Source of the DNA: Cryoendolithus antarcticus
Lineage: Eukaryota > Ascomycota > Dothideomycetes > Cladosporiales > Cladosporiaceae
Assembly (NCBI GenBank): GCA_002077065.1
Contig: NAJO01000018.1
Coordinates: forward strand, 186,001 to 250,000
DNA length: 64,000 bases
Reading direction: 5' to 3'
Made by a program: the position numbers and the translations under genes. Positions 33,695 to 43,954 of the stretch are shown in pieces. Under the pieces are notes generated by a model. The model was not told where the DNA came from, searched no databases, and saw only the letters and a list, made by a program, of their open reading frames with translations. Each line of letters begins with the position of its first letter. Position 1 is the stretch's first letter.

Positions 33695-36097
33695 TCATTG
33701 CTGTTCAGTCCGCGCCATCTCCTTTCCAACAACGTCTAGCTCTACCAGCCTCTCCCAGATCCCGCTCCGATCCTTCTCCACCATCACGTTACCATCGACA
33801 ACCACGTCCTTCTTCCGCAGACACCCAGCTAGCAGAGCTTCGTACACTGTCCGCCTCACCGCGATCTCCCCGTCCACTGTGTGCTTTGCCAAGATCCCCT
33901 GCGAAGCTGCACAATCGTAGAAGCCATGAGTGAGCGGATTGCTGCGTAAATCAATAGAGGTGAGACGATTCGTGAGCCGTAGCGTGAAGACCGTCTGCCG
34001 TAAGCGGCTGATTTGACAGCTCGCAAGACTGAGGTGCTCGAGGCTGGGCACATGGCTCAGAGGCCGGATGTCAGCAATAGGGTTTCCATCTAGGACCAGA
34101 TGTCGGAGTGCTGGTAGTCTTGTGTGAAGATCGGATGGTATGATGTGGATGCCACAGCTGCGTAATGAGAGTGACTCCAGACATGGCATCACTGGCAATA
34201 CGTCGAGTATCGAAGGCATTGTGTTATTGTCGAGAGTGAGTGAGATCAGGTTCGGCAAAGCATCCAAACCTGCGGCTTGGGTGATTTGGTTCTTGGACAA
34301 GTCTAGGGATTCCAGACAGGGAAATGGAGTGTCCCGGAAGTCGACGAAAGTCAAGCTATTGGCAGCGCACTTCAAATCTTTCAGGCGATGCAAGTCAGCA
34401 AGGCCATCGAGATCAGTAAGTGAGTTCTCCGAAACGTCGAGGCACTCTAGATCAGTCAATTGGCCGAAGTAGGTGACGTCGTCGAGCTGGTTGCCTTTCG
34501 CACACAGCGAACGACAGGCAGTCGAAGGGATACCATCCAGCTGCGTAAGTGCATTGTCCGATACGTCAAGCTCTTCGACTTCCGGACAGTATTCAATGAG
34601 ACCATGCAAGCTCTTCAGTTCTTTCGCTGCGAGATTCAGAGTCCTGATGTCTTTGCCAACGTGGCCAACGGCTTCGATGAGTACGCTGAGCAACTCCAGC
34701 TTAAGATTCTCCAGGTTTGAAGGAGCACCATCGGACCTAAAGATGGTAAAGTCGGCCAGACTACTGAGCTCGGATATGTCTAGCACCTGTCTCATGAGTG
34801 CTTGTGGGGTGACTGGGCTCGATTGCTCGCCTTTTGAGGAGTGGAGGTGCAGTAGTGAGACTGCGGCGATGTTTGCATCGTCGGCTGGCTCATCAATCTC
34901 GACTGTCGAAGGATCGTCTGTATGTTGGTGCTGATATAGCGCAAGGGTGTCGTCGATGACTTCGCTGCTGGAGCCACTTTCATCTTCGCTGTGTCGGACT
35001 GCCGTCTCCGCGCTGATTCCATCCTCCTTATAGACAGTGCCCTCGATGGCATCTCCAAAGCTGAGCTCGGACTGCCCAATTGCCTCTTTTCGAGCTACAT
35101 GACCTCTGGGCAAGTGATCTGTCGTCAGATCCGAAATCTCTCCGAAAGGGTCGGTATCGCTTGAAGCCACGCTGTTTGGCTTGAAGAATTGCGCACTTTT
35201 CGCTCGGACCCAGCACTTGCTCTCAGCGTCATAAGTCATTCCCTTGACTTCACCACCTATCAGATGCGCCACAGACTTCTGATCGAGCGTCTTGATAGTC
35301 TTCTGCGGCGACTCGCTTGACCTGATGATATTGAGCACCTGTTTTGCTTCGTTCATGTAGTCGCCAGTGGCCATCGCGAAGGCTGGTGCAGTGCGTCGAC
35401 GCTTTGGAGTAGCATCCTTGCCAGGCGATGGTGGCGGTCGCTTGCCCGCAAGACTCCCGACTCGCCTGAACGCCATGCTTCCAACGATGGATGCGCTTTG
35501 AATGCGAATCTCGGGCAGCGAGTCCTCTTCCAGAGCAAGAGCGGCTTCTAGCATGCCTTGCGATTCGTCCACGTCAACATCCGCTCGAGATACAGTGATA
35601 CCAGCCTTCGCCTGGCGTTTGAGTATCTTCATGCTGCGTGTCGGTCTGCTTGATTTGAGATTGACAGAGGAGAAGCCTTCGGCCTTTGCAATGTCGTTTG
35701 AGGCCAAAGATGTGGCACTGACATCCTCGGCGATAGTGTCAATGACCCTCTTGAACGCGACTGAATTCGACTTCCTGATCGTAGACTTGGCAGGTTTGCT
35801 GAACATGTTCTCCAGTGCAGGTGCAGCGAACAGATCAGTCTGCTCCCCATAAGTGACGTTCCCTTGCATTAGCCGCTTCTGCCACTCGTGATTCGTCTTT
35901 GGGCCTGACATCTTTGGAGGTGCGCTTCGCTGCTGTACGGTGTCATAGTTGACTTTCGGTGATCGTGTGCGTACGCTGCCAGGCGTGGATGTGATGCTGC
36001 CGATTGGCGTTGTTGGGGCCACAGCTGGTGCTGCATCCCACAGAACCTCCGTCTCTGGCAGACCCGCCAGCCAGGCAGAGGGCGCCACGGCGGCCAT
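33695..36097 (-). CDS. Leucine-rich septation/mitotic-exit scaffold, Cdc11/Nud1-type
   Basis: A single-exon gene of 800 residues. The N-terminal 110 residues include HEWQKRLMQGNVTYGEQTDLF, a block shared with fungal Cdc11/Nud1 proteins (SnaD in Aspergillus). The middle is disordered with many Ser/Thr-Pro sites, fitting a kinase-regulated scaffold. The C-terminal 370 residues hold about ten leucine-rich repeats of the SDS22-like type (LEELDVSDNALTQLDG, LECLDVSENSLTDLDG, LESLDLSKNQITQAAG, LRHLVLDGNPI). In yeasts this scaffold sits on spindle pole bodies and recruits the mitotic-exit/septation kinases. It is shorter than many filamentous-fungal members, mostly in the disordered part. Assignment is from the N-terminal block plus LRR architecture. 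Confidence 0.85.
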   Translation of the reverse strand: MAAVAPSAWLAGLPETEVLWDAAPAVAPTTPIGSITSTPGSVRTRSPKVNYDTVQQRSAPPKMSGPKTNHEWQKRLMQGNVTYGEQTDLFAAPALENMFSKPAKSTIRKSNSVAFKRVIDTIAEDVSATSLASNDIAKAEGFSSVNLKSSRPTRSMKILKRQAKAGITVSRADVDVDESQGMLEAALALEEDSLPEIRIQSASIVGSMAFRRVGSLAGKRPPPSPGKDATPKRRRTAPAFAMATGDYMNEAKQVLNIIRSSESPQKTIKTLDQKSVAHLIGGEVKGMTYDAESKCWVRAKSAQFFKPNSVASSDTDPFGEISDLTTDHLPRGHVARKEAIGQSELSFGDAIEGTVYKEDGISAETAVRHSEDESGSSSEVIDDTLALYQHQHTDDPSTVEIDEPADDANIAAVSLLHLHSSKGEQSSPVTPQALMRQVLDISELSSLADFTIFRSDGAPSNLENLKLELLSVLIEAVGHVGKDIRTLNLAAKELKSLHGLIEYCPEVEELDVSDNALTQLDGIPSTACRSLCAKGNQLDDVTYFGQLTDLECLDVSENSLTDLDGLADLHRLKDLKCAANSLTFVDFRDTPFPCLESLDLSKNQITQAAGLDALPNLISLTLDNNTMPSILDVLPVMPCLESLSLRSCGIHIIPSDLHTRLPALRHLVLDGNPIADIRPLSHVPSLEHLSLASCQISRLRQTVFTLRLTNRLTSIDLRSNPLTHGFYDCAASQGILAKHTVDGEIAVRRTVYEALLAGCLRKKDVVVDGNVMVEKDRSGIWERLVELDVVGKEMARTEQQ

Positions 36098-36548
36098 CTC
36101 AGTGTATGTAGAGTCCGCAGTAATTGTGATTGAAGTGCACTAGCGATGTGGTTGATGATGTTTGCACTGCAGCAGATGTTTACCTCGTCCGGATTGCATC
36201 CAGTAGAGCGACGCCTGCCTGTACGACAATGTATCCAGATCTCAATGACATGCGATTGCCAGCCTTTTCGAAGACTTGCGGGACTGTGAGTTAGCATCGA
36301 CTTTAGCAATGATTTCGCGTGTACACTGTCGAAGTGTCGTCAAGTTCGCTTGTGTGGAAGTCAAAGTTCATTGGTCGGCGCGAGATCGCGGTTGCCTAGC
36401 AACCCAATTTGCCACTCTACGCGTCGAACCTCACCTCTGCGGTTGCAAGAGCGATCAATTCTAGATCGGTACAGCGCAGACGCACGAGGATTTATGATGA
36501 GAAGGCCACATTGAATCCAGAGTGAGCGAGACATGCTGGACTCTGGCC
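36098..36548. promoter_or_regulatory. Divergent promoter region between CDC11-like and AT-hook genes
   Basis: About 450 bp shared upstream region. Its right end contains an out-of-frame ATG (36533) that may be the original start of the AT-hook gene (see findings). No specific element is claimed. Confidence 0.45.
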
Positions 36549-39167
36549 ATGGAACGTACGCACAAGCCCACCGGGCACATCTGGAGCTGCCCGTCTCGAT
36601 TTCAACAGAGCGTCAGATACCGCGAGTTGCAATCCGAAGATTTCCTCACACCCTTTGGCAAAGTCATCGTTCCGGGAGCTGACGATGACTTGACGAAGTC
36701 AGAGCGGTCAGCGAAGCGACGGAAAGTGGAGGGCTTGGCCCAAGGCTTTCTGGGTGGTCGGACTTTGGTCATCTCTTCTGCGGCTGCGAACGGAATGGAC
36801 CTTCGAGAGACAGTAAAATATGCTCTAAAGACTCAAGGGCTTACTTGGGATGATTTCGTTGCAGATGAAGGTGTCATCAGGCACGATCTCGGCGCGCTCG
36901 CTGATGGGACGAATATCAAACGACATGACGGACGCAGAGTCGCCATAAGTGGAGATAGTGACTGCAAAATTGCCGGTGTGGCGCATGCAAATAGGCCTAC
37001 CAAAGCTGCGACCCAGATCGGTCCCACACAGGCGCGAGGACCGGTCTCGACCACACCCAGTGTTGAGGCGCTCGCACATGCAGCACAACTACGAGCCAAG
37101 AAGCTTCGATCCGACACAAGACCCCCTACCAGTCAACAAGCTCAAGCCCCATCAAATATAATGTATCGCAGTCATAGTGATGTGGCTGCGCAACCGTCAT
37201 CGAGCTTAGCTCGGCAGCCCCTGTCTCAACGAGACAATGTGAAACCGCTCGTGGACAGCTCTTTGGCTGACGAGCTTCGCCTATCATACGTGGATACTCC
37301 CTCTCGCAAGCCGAGGCGGCGCAGCTCGGGTACTGTCGCTCTCAGCGAAGGCGGATCAAATATGGATTCGCTCGTACTTGCTCCCGCAGACATCACAGCC
37401 CGGACGGATTCTCCTAAGCCAACCATAGTGCCGCATCACGCACATGACGATGACTTAGCAGTCGACTTGCGGGTACCGAGTACTGCTTCAGACATGGCAT
37501 CTACAGCAATGACTATGTGTACTGCGTTTCGTGCGTCCACAGCTGCCGATAAGGTTCACCCGCATCCCCTGACGATGCCCTCAGCCTCCGGCCAGGAAAC
37601 CACGCTCGCACTCGAATCTGCGCTTGATGAAGTCCGCGTTGACCCGCCGAGTAAGTGGACGCCAATCAATGCTCCAAGCCCGGAGACCTGCGCAGCTACA
37701 CATTTTACGATCGCCGATGCTCCCGACACAGCTGTGAACCCTAATCCGACGACTGGAGAATGCGAGAAGACTGCAGCGCCATCGTTCGTGAGTAGTGAAC
37801 GAGTAAGTCGGCGTAGCAACGTTGCCAGAGCTGCTGAGGGTGCTTCACGAGCAAAATTGAAGGGTGATGAGAATTCCATGCTGAAATTGTTCAAGCAAGC
37901 GAAGCCAGGATATCAGTCAGCTCCACTCTCACAAGGCGGTACGACGCCACTCATGTACAAGAAGCGAGGAAGACCCAAGCAGGTTCCGTCACCCGAGACC
38001 AATATGCACGCAAACAAATCAGTCGTAAATGAAGGCATGCTAGGTGTCAACGCGAGTCCCTCGGCACCAGCACCTTTGACGGAACATACCCCTCTGCTGG
38101 ACATGTCCTTCGGGGACGACTCATTCGCACCGAAGTTGAACATGGCGTTGGTCGATGAACACCTGAATAAGAGATTGCCACGCACACCTAACGAAAAATT
38201 ACAGCGCTCGTCACTGAAGTCTGCGATGCGCAAGCAGATGCGCGACAGCGGAGCGACTCTGGAGCGAGCCAGTAGTGAGCCACCGTCATCGCAGCTAGAT
38301 ACACAAGACAAGGTCCTACCGAGGAATGAGGTAGCAGTCCAAACATTTCCGACTCTCCGTCACGTGATGCCTGAAGGACGACGAACAACAGCTTTCTGGC
38401 CCGGCACACAGTACTTGCTAAACCAGGCGCAACATGACTTGTTCACATCGCCAGATAAGAGTGATCGAATGGCTGAGGTGGGGATCAGTACGGGAATGCA
38501 GCCGACTGCTGAACTTTGCACACTCGAGCTGCCTGTCGACAAACACGACGCAGCCATCTCACAGCAGAATCAAACGCCGGCAGGACTGCCCGCCACGCAA
38601 ATGTTGATGGACGGATGGCAGGGCTGGTCAACAGTAAAGCCGGCCGGCGCAACGAAGATGAGCGCTTCTGCGGACTCGCCACTACTTGCCAAGGCTGGCG
38701 TAGACACGAGGCGCTCGCGCACAAGAAAGACTCGCTCTTCCCTCGGTGTCGAGCTTCAGCAGGACAGGCCTGCACAACTCGACGCAAGTCGCAGCAGCGC
38801 GAAGCCATCGACTGCATCGACTGGAAGCTTTGCGCCACTCACTACATCAGGCTTGCGAGTCTCCATGACCGACTCCGAGCTACTTGCCGATACTACTGTT
38901 CGTCTCGCCAGCACTGCTCCGCCAACGACATCTGCCACAGCAGGATTACACAGCTACCGAACACCTGGCGACAACCTGCAAGACGCTTCTTTTGCGGCAA
39001 GTGCGCCGCAGGCGGACTGTGAAGACACTGGCAGCATGTCGCTGCACTTCTCGAGTTTCATGAGGACAGATGAGAGCAAGCATGTGGATGCAGAGGATAC
39101 GCTCGCGGATCTAGCGAAGACCTTCCTCTCGACAGCGGATGTCGATGTTGCGCTGAGTCAAGTGTAG
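36549..39167 (+). CDS. AT-hook protein, conserved fungal family, 5' end possibly frame-broken
   Basis: From the ATG at 36549 the frame encodes 872 residues; upstream codons in this frame to 36522 lack an ATG. The N-terminal block EDFLTPFG, AKRRKVEGLAQGFLGG and LVISSA resembles a conserved family of fungal nuclear proteins of unknown function, by memory of the family pattern. An AT-hook core (KKRGRPKQ) lies near residue 470, suggesting minor-groove DNA binding. The rest is Ser/Thr/Pro-rich and disordered, with scattered basic clusters (RRSRTRKTRSS). The neighbouring frame from ATG 36533 encodes a short peptide starting MLDSGHGTYAQAHRAHL that looks like the expected start of the same family, so the gene may contain a one-base change of frame or an unseen splice near 36630. 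Confidence 0.72.
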   Translation: MERTHKPTGHIWSCPSRFQQSVRYRELQSEDFLTPFGKVIVPGADDDLTKSERSAKRRKVEGLAQGFLGGRTLVISSAAANGMDLRETVKYALKTQGLTWDDFVADEGVIRHDLGALADGTNIKRHDGRRVAISGDSDCKIAGVAHANRPTKAATQIGPTQARGPVSTTPSVEALAHAAQLRAKKLRSDTRPPTSQQAQAPSNIMYRSHSDVAAQPSSSLARQPLSQRDNVKPLVDSSLADELRLSYVDTPSRKPRRRSSGTVALSEGGSNMDSLVLAPADITARTDSPKPTIVPHHAHDDDLAVDLRVPSTASDMASTAMTMCTAFRASTAADKVHPHPLTMPSASGQETTLALESALDEVRVDPPSKWTPINAPSPETCAATHFTIADAPDTAVNPNPTTGECEKTAAPSFVSSERVSRRSNVARAAEGASRAKLKGDENSMLKLFKQAKPGYQSAPLSQGGTTPLMYKKRGRPKQVPSPETNMHANKSVVNEGMLGVNASPSAPAPLTEHTPLLDMSFGDDSFAPKLNMALVDEHLNKRLPRTPNEKLQRSSLKSAMRKQMRDSGATLERASSEPPSSQLDTQDKVLPRNEVAVQTFPTLRHVMPEGRRTTAFWPGTQYLLNQAQHDLFTSPDKSDRMAEVGISTGMQPTAELCTLELPVDKHDAAISQQNQTPAGLPATQMLMDGWQGWSTVKPAGATKMSASADSPLLAKAGVDTRRSRTRKTRSSLGVELQQDRPAQLDASRSSAKPSTASTGSFAPLTTSGLRVSMTDSELLADTTVRLASTAPPTTSATAGLHSYRTPGDNLQDASFAASAPQADCEDTGSMSLHFSSFMRTDESKHVDAEDTLADLAKTFLSTADVDVALSQV

Positions 39168-40194
39168 CGAAGCCCGATGTGCTGACTGGGGGATACCGTC
39201 CAAGTCGCGGCCTCGGGGGCACCGTAGGCAGATAAGAGAGTAGCAGGAAACTGTAGATAGCTGCCTCGCTTAGTTTCGCTTTGAATGAGAGAGTGCACAG
39301 TGTGTTGTAAGCGCCGCAAAAGCTCGGTCTACCAAGCTGTCCTCCCCTCAAGCAGGTCCTCACGTCACCATCCCACGAGTCACCCACGTGCATTAGATTA
39401 ATCCCACACCATATTCCTCCCACCCTCTCACTTTGTCAGCCAAGCTCTCTCCATGGAAGATGCCTCCTCGACTTGCATACAGGCGTGATGGATAAGCGCC
39501 GATCTTCGTTTGCCGATCTGAGACTGCTGATCAGTGTTCATGCGAGTCGCGGACCTCTGCGGCCGGCGCAGGGGGAGGCGGAGTAGGTGGGAATAGAGTT
39601 CATCAAGGCGAGGGCGGATGAAGATATGATGTGTGCAAAGCGAGAGATCATCACGACACATGATAGTCGAAATGCCGCATAAAACCGAGTGATCTGCGGG
39701 TGATGTTGACTTATATTGATATGTATGACTGACTAGCTGCGACCCGCGCGAACACGAAGGCGATGCCTTTCGCAGCGTCCGGTAGAGTCGCTCACAATCG
39801 AGAACCATGCCCTTGCAACTCCTGCTTCACCGAAGCAAAACCGCGCTCCTTCCCAGATCCAACGCTAATGGGGTATATCCAATAATAAAGGCCGAAGCAA
39901 CGCTAGCTTTTGATCCGTGCCGACCGATAGAAATGCAAATTGATGTGAACGCGCAATATGATGGACGCCTTGTGCTGTCCGTGTGATGTGGTGATATGGA
40001 TCAAGGCTGGGAAGATCGTACATGTATGACTCCTCCGTCGCGAAGGGATGTCGCAGAGGCATGGGCGGTGTCGCCGAGGCGATTTAAATAGCATCGGCGA
40101 TGGCATTCGCCACCGTGGCGAGGAGCAGGAGCGGTCATGTCGAAGGCAGCGCCATGACTGATCCAGTGGTTTAGGCAGCAGCATAGCGACGCGA
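39168..40194. other. Convergent spacer, about 1 kb
   Basis: No supported gene. It contains a 30-nt near-palindrome centred on ATTTAAAT (40071-40100), about 100 nt past the stop of the minus-strand gene. Confidence 0.45.
40071..40100. repeat. 30-nt imperfect palindrome
   Basis: The two 15-nt arms (TCGCCGAGGCGATTT and AAATAGCATCGGCGA) are complementary except for two mismatched pairs, centred on ATTTAAAT. It could fold as a hairpin in RNA or mark a dimeric protein site; position suggests a 3' untranslated region. Confidence 0.7.
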
Positions 40195-41418
40195 CTACTC
40201 GAAAGGCTTCGCAAGGATGGGCGTGACATTCGCGTCGAAGCGAAGACTCCACAGCCGGATGCCAGTCATCACCTTCTCGGTGCGCTCGAGCTCTCGGTCA
40301 CGTCCGAAGATTGCATCGACGAACTCGCAGCCACTGTTCTTGCCCATGGTGACGTTCTTCGCGTCCTTGCTCTCCTTCTTGGCAGCCTTCCACATGTAGT
40401 TCTCGCAGATCTTGAGGAGCTTGTTAAAGCGCTGCCAGAGTCGCTCGCCCGAGTCGAGGAATTCGTCAACCAGATCGCGTCGTGCAGTCTGACGGATCGA
40501 GCCCATCGTCTCCTCAGCGCGCTTGATCTTCGCGGCAAGCTGGATGAGCAGAAGCCAGAGCTCGCCCGCAACCTCGGACATGGGCGTCGCAGGGCCGTAG
40601 AAGAACACAGTCCAGTCGTAGATCCACTTTCCGAGTGAGTTCGCATCGAACACGCTGCCCAGTAGCAGTATGGGCTCTTCATTCGGATCCCAATTCTTGT
40701 AAGAGTACCCTGCAGGTACGTGTGCTTTTCGAGCGTCCTCCTCGGTAGCCTTCGCTGGCTCCTTCTTGGTGGCAGTACTCGGTCTCTTCGGAGTTGCACT
40801 TGCGAAAGTCGGCTTTGAAGCATGCGAGGCGCGTCGTGGACGTGCTTGAGGCTCAGCAGCAGGAGTGAAGATAGGCACCTGATCATAACGACGATGATCA
40901 GCTCGTGCCTCGCGATGTTGACTTTGACTGTGCTCGTACGGCGACGGGCGTTGGAGGTACTCCTCGTAGCGTGGAAGATACTCGTCACTGCGATCGGCCT
41001 CGACATGATCGTCGGGCGTCCGTGTAGAGAAGTAGTGCTTGCTGCTGGTGCGTGTGTGCCGCCGCTGAGGCTCGACGAAGACTCGACGCGAGTTGTATCG
41101 AGGATCGGCGTAGTTGCGAGCGGAAGAACTTACATAGTCGCTACGACGTTGCGGTGTTGACTGCGCTGAAGTATGGTAGCCAGGACTGGACTGCTCCGGC
41201 TCTGCGTAGTAGTTCGGTTTCCGTGGAGTAGTATAGGTCGTCCTCGAGTATGTCGCATCTTGCGCGGCGCGTCGAGCGTGGCCTCTCTGCGGAGGAGAAG
41301 CGTAGACATACTGCCGAGGCGAGTAGTACGTGGCACCTGCCGCAGGTGTGTGCGGCGGCGTTCGATAGTCTTGGGGTGAATAGTACGGCGGATGAACCGC
41401 ATACTGTGTCTGAAACAT
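40195..41418 (-). CDS. Conserved fungal protein with C-terminal helical domain
   Basis: A single exon of 407 residues. Residues 1-235 are Tyr/Arg/Ser/Pro-rich and disordered. The C-terminal 165 residues form a well-preserved domain: AGYSYKNWDPNEEPILLLGSVF DANSLGKWIYDWT, then GELWLLLIQLAAKIKRAEE, FLDSGERLWQRFNKLL, ENYMWKAAKKESK and GCEFVDAIFGRDRELERTEK. Proteins with this domain are often labelled vegetative cell wall protein gp1-like in fungal annotations because of the Pro-rich part; that name is misleading and no function is established. No signal peptide or membrane anchor is present, so it is probably intracellular. Confidence 0.85.
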   Translation of the reverse strand: MFQTQYAVHPPYYSPQDYRTPPHTPAAGATYYSPRQYVYASPPQRGHARRAAQDATYSRTTYTTPRKPNYYAEPEQSSPGYHTSAQSTPQRRSDYVSSSARNYADPRYNSRRVFVEPQRRHTRTSSKHYFSTRTPDDHVEADRSDEYLPRYEEYLQRPSPYEHSQSQHREARADHRRYDQVPIFTPAAEPQARPRRASHASKPTFASATPKRPSTATKKEPAKATEEDARKAHVPAGYSYKNWDPNEEPILLLGSVFDANSLGKWIYDWTVFFYGPATPMSEVAGELWLLLIQLAAKIKRAEETMGSIRQTARRDLVDEFLDSGERLWQRFNKLLKICENYMWKAAKKESKDAKNVTMGKNSGCEFVDAIFGRDRELERTEKVMTGIRLWSLRFDANVTPILAKPFE

Positions 41419-43954
41419 CGGAGTCCGATGAGGGCGTCCAGACGCGCCCAGAAAGAGTTACAGGTGTATGACGAGAGTCCAGTAGTAGGTCATAGGTCTC
41501 CTATCTTGGTCCGGGTCGCCGGTGACAGTGTGGTTCTAATCCGGGAGGAAGAACTGATCGAAGGCTCCTGAACTGTGATGTGTACATTGCCTGGTATGTT
41601 CGCGACGGCAGAAATGCTGCGGTCTGAATCGAGATCTCGAACTGAGTCCCGTGACGAGTGTAAGTGGCGAGTTGACGTCGTTAGTAATGAAGTGGCTGTG
41701 ATGTCCTTTGGAAAGGTGCAGAGGCAGCAAGAGGAGGTTGGTGGAGGGTGATGACCGAATATTATGCGTGCCGAGTGGTCAAACGAGGCTAGTACGGGAG
41801 AATGCGCAAGGACGCTGCCCTGGACAAAGCGTGGCGCAATTTGACTCTGGGAGAGAGTCGGGACGGTTTGGGCGGATGGCGGACCGGTGGCAAACAGGAG
41901 TCCAATTAGACGGCGTTGTGCGGTGAGTTCGATATGAGGTTCACGATGAGTCTTGAGGAATAGGAGGTGTCGCTCAACAATTCCAGTGCTGTGTGGGCGA
42001 AGACGAGGGATGCATGCCACACATGCACTGCATGCACAGCGGCCCGTCGAGGAGATGCGAGCTATCGCACGCGGCGCGAAATGCCACCGCCAATTGCGAA
42101 AGAGAGATGAAGTGGAATAGATGTATCGACGTGCTGGCACGCATGCACGTCACGAGGTGAGGCCGCTTGAAGATAGACCACCTTGTAACACCGGCACTTA
42201 CCAGGTAGTTCTCGCTGCAGCCACAACCTTCTCGTAAGTATCGACGTACTTCGCCACGTACGACCATGTCCTGCTAAATGCGGCCGTGCTCACTCCAGCA
42301 ATATGCGAGTCATCCTTGATAAGCACTCTGTTGCCGAGAAGAGCGCGCTGTTGTCTTGCCACAGCGCTCGGCCTCGTTCATCTCAAGCTGCACTCGTCCG
42401 TTCGTTCTATGCTCAGAGCCCGCTCACAGCAGCAGTTCATGCTCTCTGCCACATCATGGCCACGCACGCAACGCGCACCAATCGCAGGGGTTCCTGCAGC
42501 GCTCCGATATGCACGGCAGTCGATCCAGCTCAGACGTGCGCAAGGCTGCATTAGCGCCCTGTACCGCCTGACATGGATTTGCAAAGTGGTGTGGTGCCAT
42601 GGATGTGGGCGAGGAGGATACGAGTACTACTGTAAATTGCTTGGAGATGTCCCAGGATCCCCACGGACGTTGTGCATCTCGCTTGTCGCGCCCGTTGCGC
42701 TCGCACGGTTCATGTCTTGATCAACATCGTTAGAGCCGCAAACGGTCGACATTGTGGCGGTTTGGGTGAGCCTCGCGTTGACCGCTCCGACTTGACAGCA
42801 ACTTGCACCTCCCTTTGCTCAGCAGCTACCTCCGGACAAGGCCAAGCTGATAGAAGCCGCTACTCATCAATCTACTGGTCATGGAGGCACCTTTGAGTGG
42901 TGCTGCACCAAGCCTCGCAGTAACGCTGCGCTAGAACCCGGCCTCGTGTCTTCCGCCGGGCGCCAGCAGGCCATAGAACAACAAGGGAGGTACCGCGGTG
43001 GTCTGATTGGCCTGAAATTCATCAACAGATGCCGTGATTGGGCGCTTTGTGCAGCGCCAGATGTCTGGCTACCCAAAGTGGCATCGACAACAAAACCGCT
43101 GGCAGTAGGCGGTCAGTGTGATGTTGACATGATCCTGTTGCAGTAGCGGATTTGTCGCGTGCTGAGTTGCTATAACTGGCGCAGCCTCTTTAACGTACTG
43201 GGGTGGGGTCTTGACCGCTCTCTTGATTGAGTGTCAAAGCAGGCTTTTGAAGCGAAAAGGAAGAGCGGTCTGTTGGAGGACTGCAGTTCATCGGTCCAGA
43301 CCTCTGCTCTTGACATTGCGACGATATGAGTCCGACGATGCTCCCGTACCTAGCTTGCTGTCTACCCGACCAGAAGCCTTGTCGCAGACCCGTGCGTACA
43401 AACATATCATGCGAGGCGCCTTGTACCCCAGTGTCCGCGCGAAAGGCAACCTGCCAACTCGCATCGATCCGTCCGAACTCGACGGCCCTGCGAATCTGTA
43501 CGACATGAAGGGCTCCACTATGCAAGGCATATGCTCGAAAGAGATACAGGAAAAGCCTCTGAGACCTGTAGTACTCTCGGCTCTGAGAGATGGCATGCTA
43601 GTACGCGCTTTGCGGTCTCTGTGCTTGTGTTGATAGTGCTGAAGCGTCGATGTAAACGAAATGGATAGCAAATTGACACCTGCATTGGATTAGGTCTGGA
43701 TGCAAATTTCAATGAGTGACATATCGTCGTTAGATCCTATATCATACGAGTAGAAGGCAGGAGCGTTCCATTAGTGAGTGAGGAAATTACGACCCTGCAG
43801 AACTCACTTCATAAATGTATCTGTCACTCGGGCGAGCGCAATACAACATCAGTTGTACGCTTGGTGGGTCTCTTGGGAGATTGAAGCACCGATTCTGAAT
43901 CTCTGCAGTCTACTTCCCATCCGCCCACGCAGTTACACAGTACCGCTTTCGCGC
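41419..43954. other. Gene-poor stretch, about 2.5 kb
   Basis: The longest region without a supported gene. Open frames (41490-42140 -, 42286-42720 +, 43211-43633 +, 43288-43671 -) are biased in a manner expected of unselected DNA and share no recognisable motif. Base composition is not AT-skewed, so extensive RIP is unlikely. It might hold a long promoter, a non-coding RNA or a decayed gene. Confidence 0.5.

Noticed and set aside
39428..39808. Minus-strand frame of 126 codons
   Set aside because: No protein-like features and located in a convergent spacer.
41490..42140. Minus-strand frame of 216 codons
   Set aside because: Composition (Ser/Thr/Arg/Pro, scattered) is like unselected DNA; no motif recognised.
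43211..43671. Overlapping plus (140) and minus (127) frames
   Set aside because: Neither has domain-like sequence; both sit in the gene-poor stretch.
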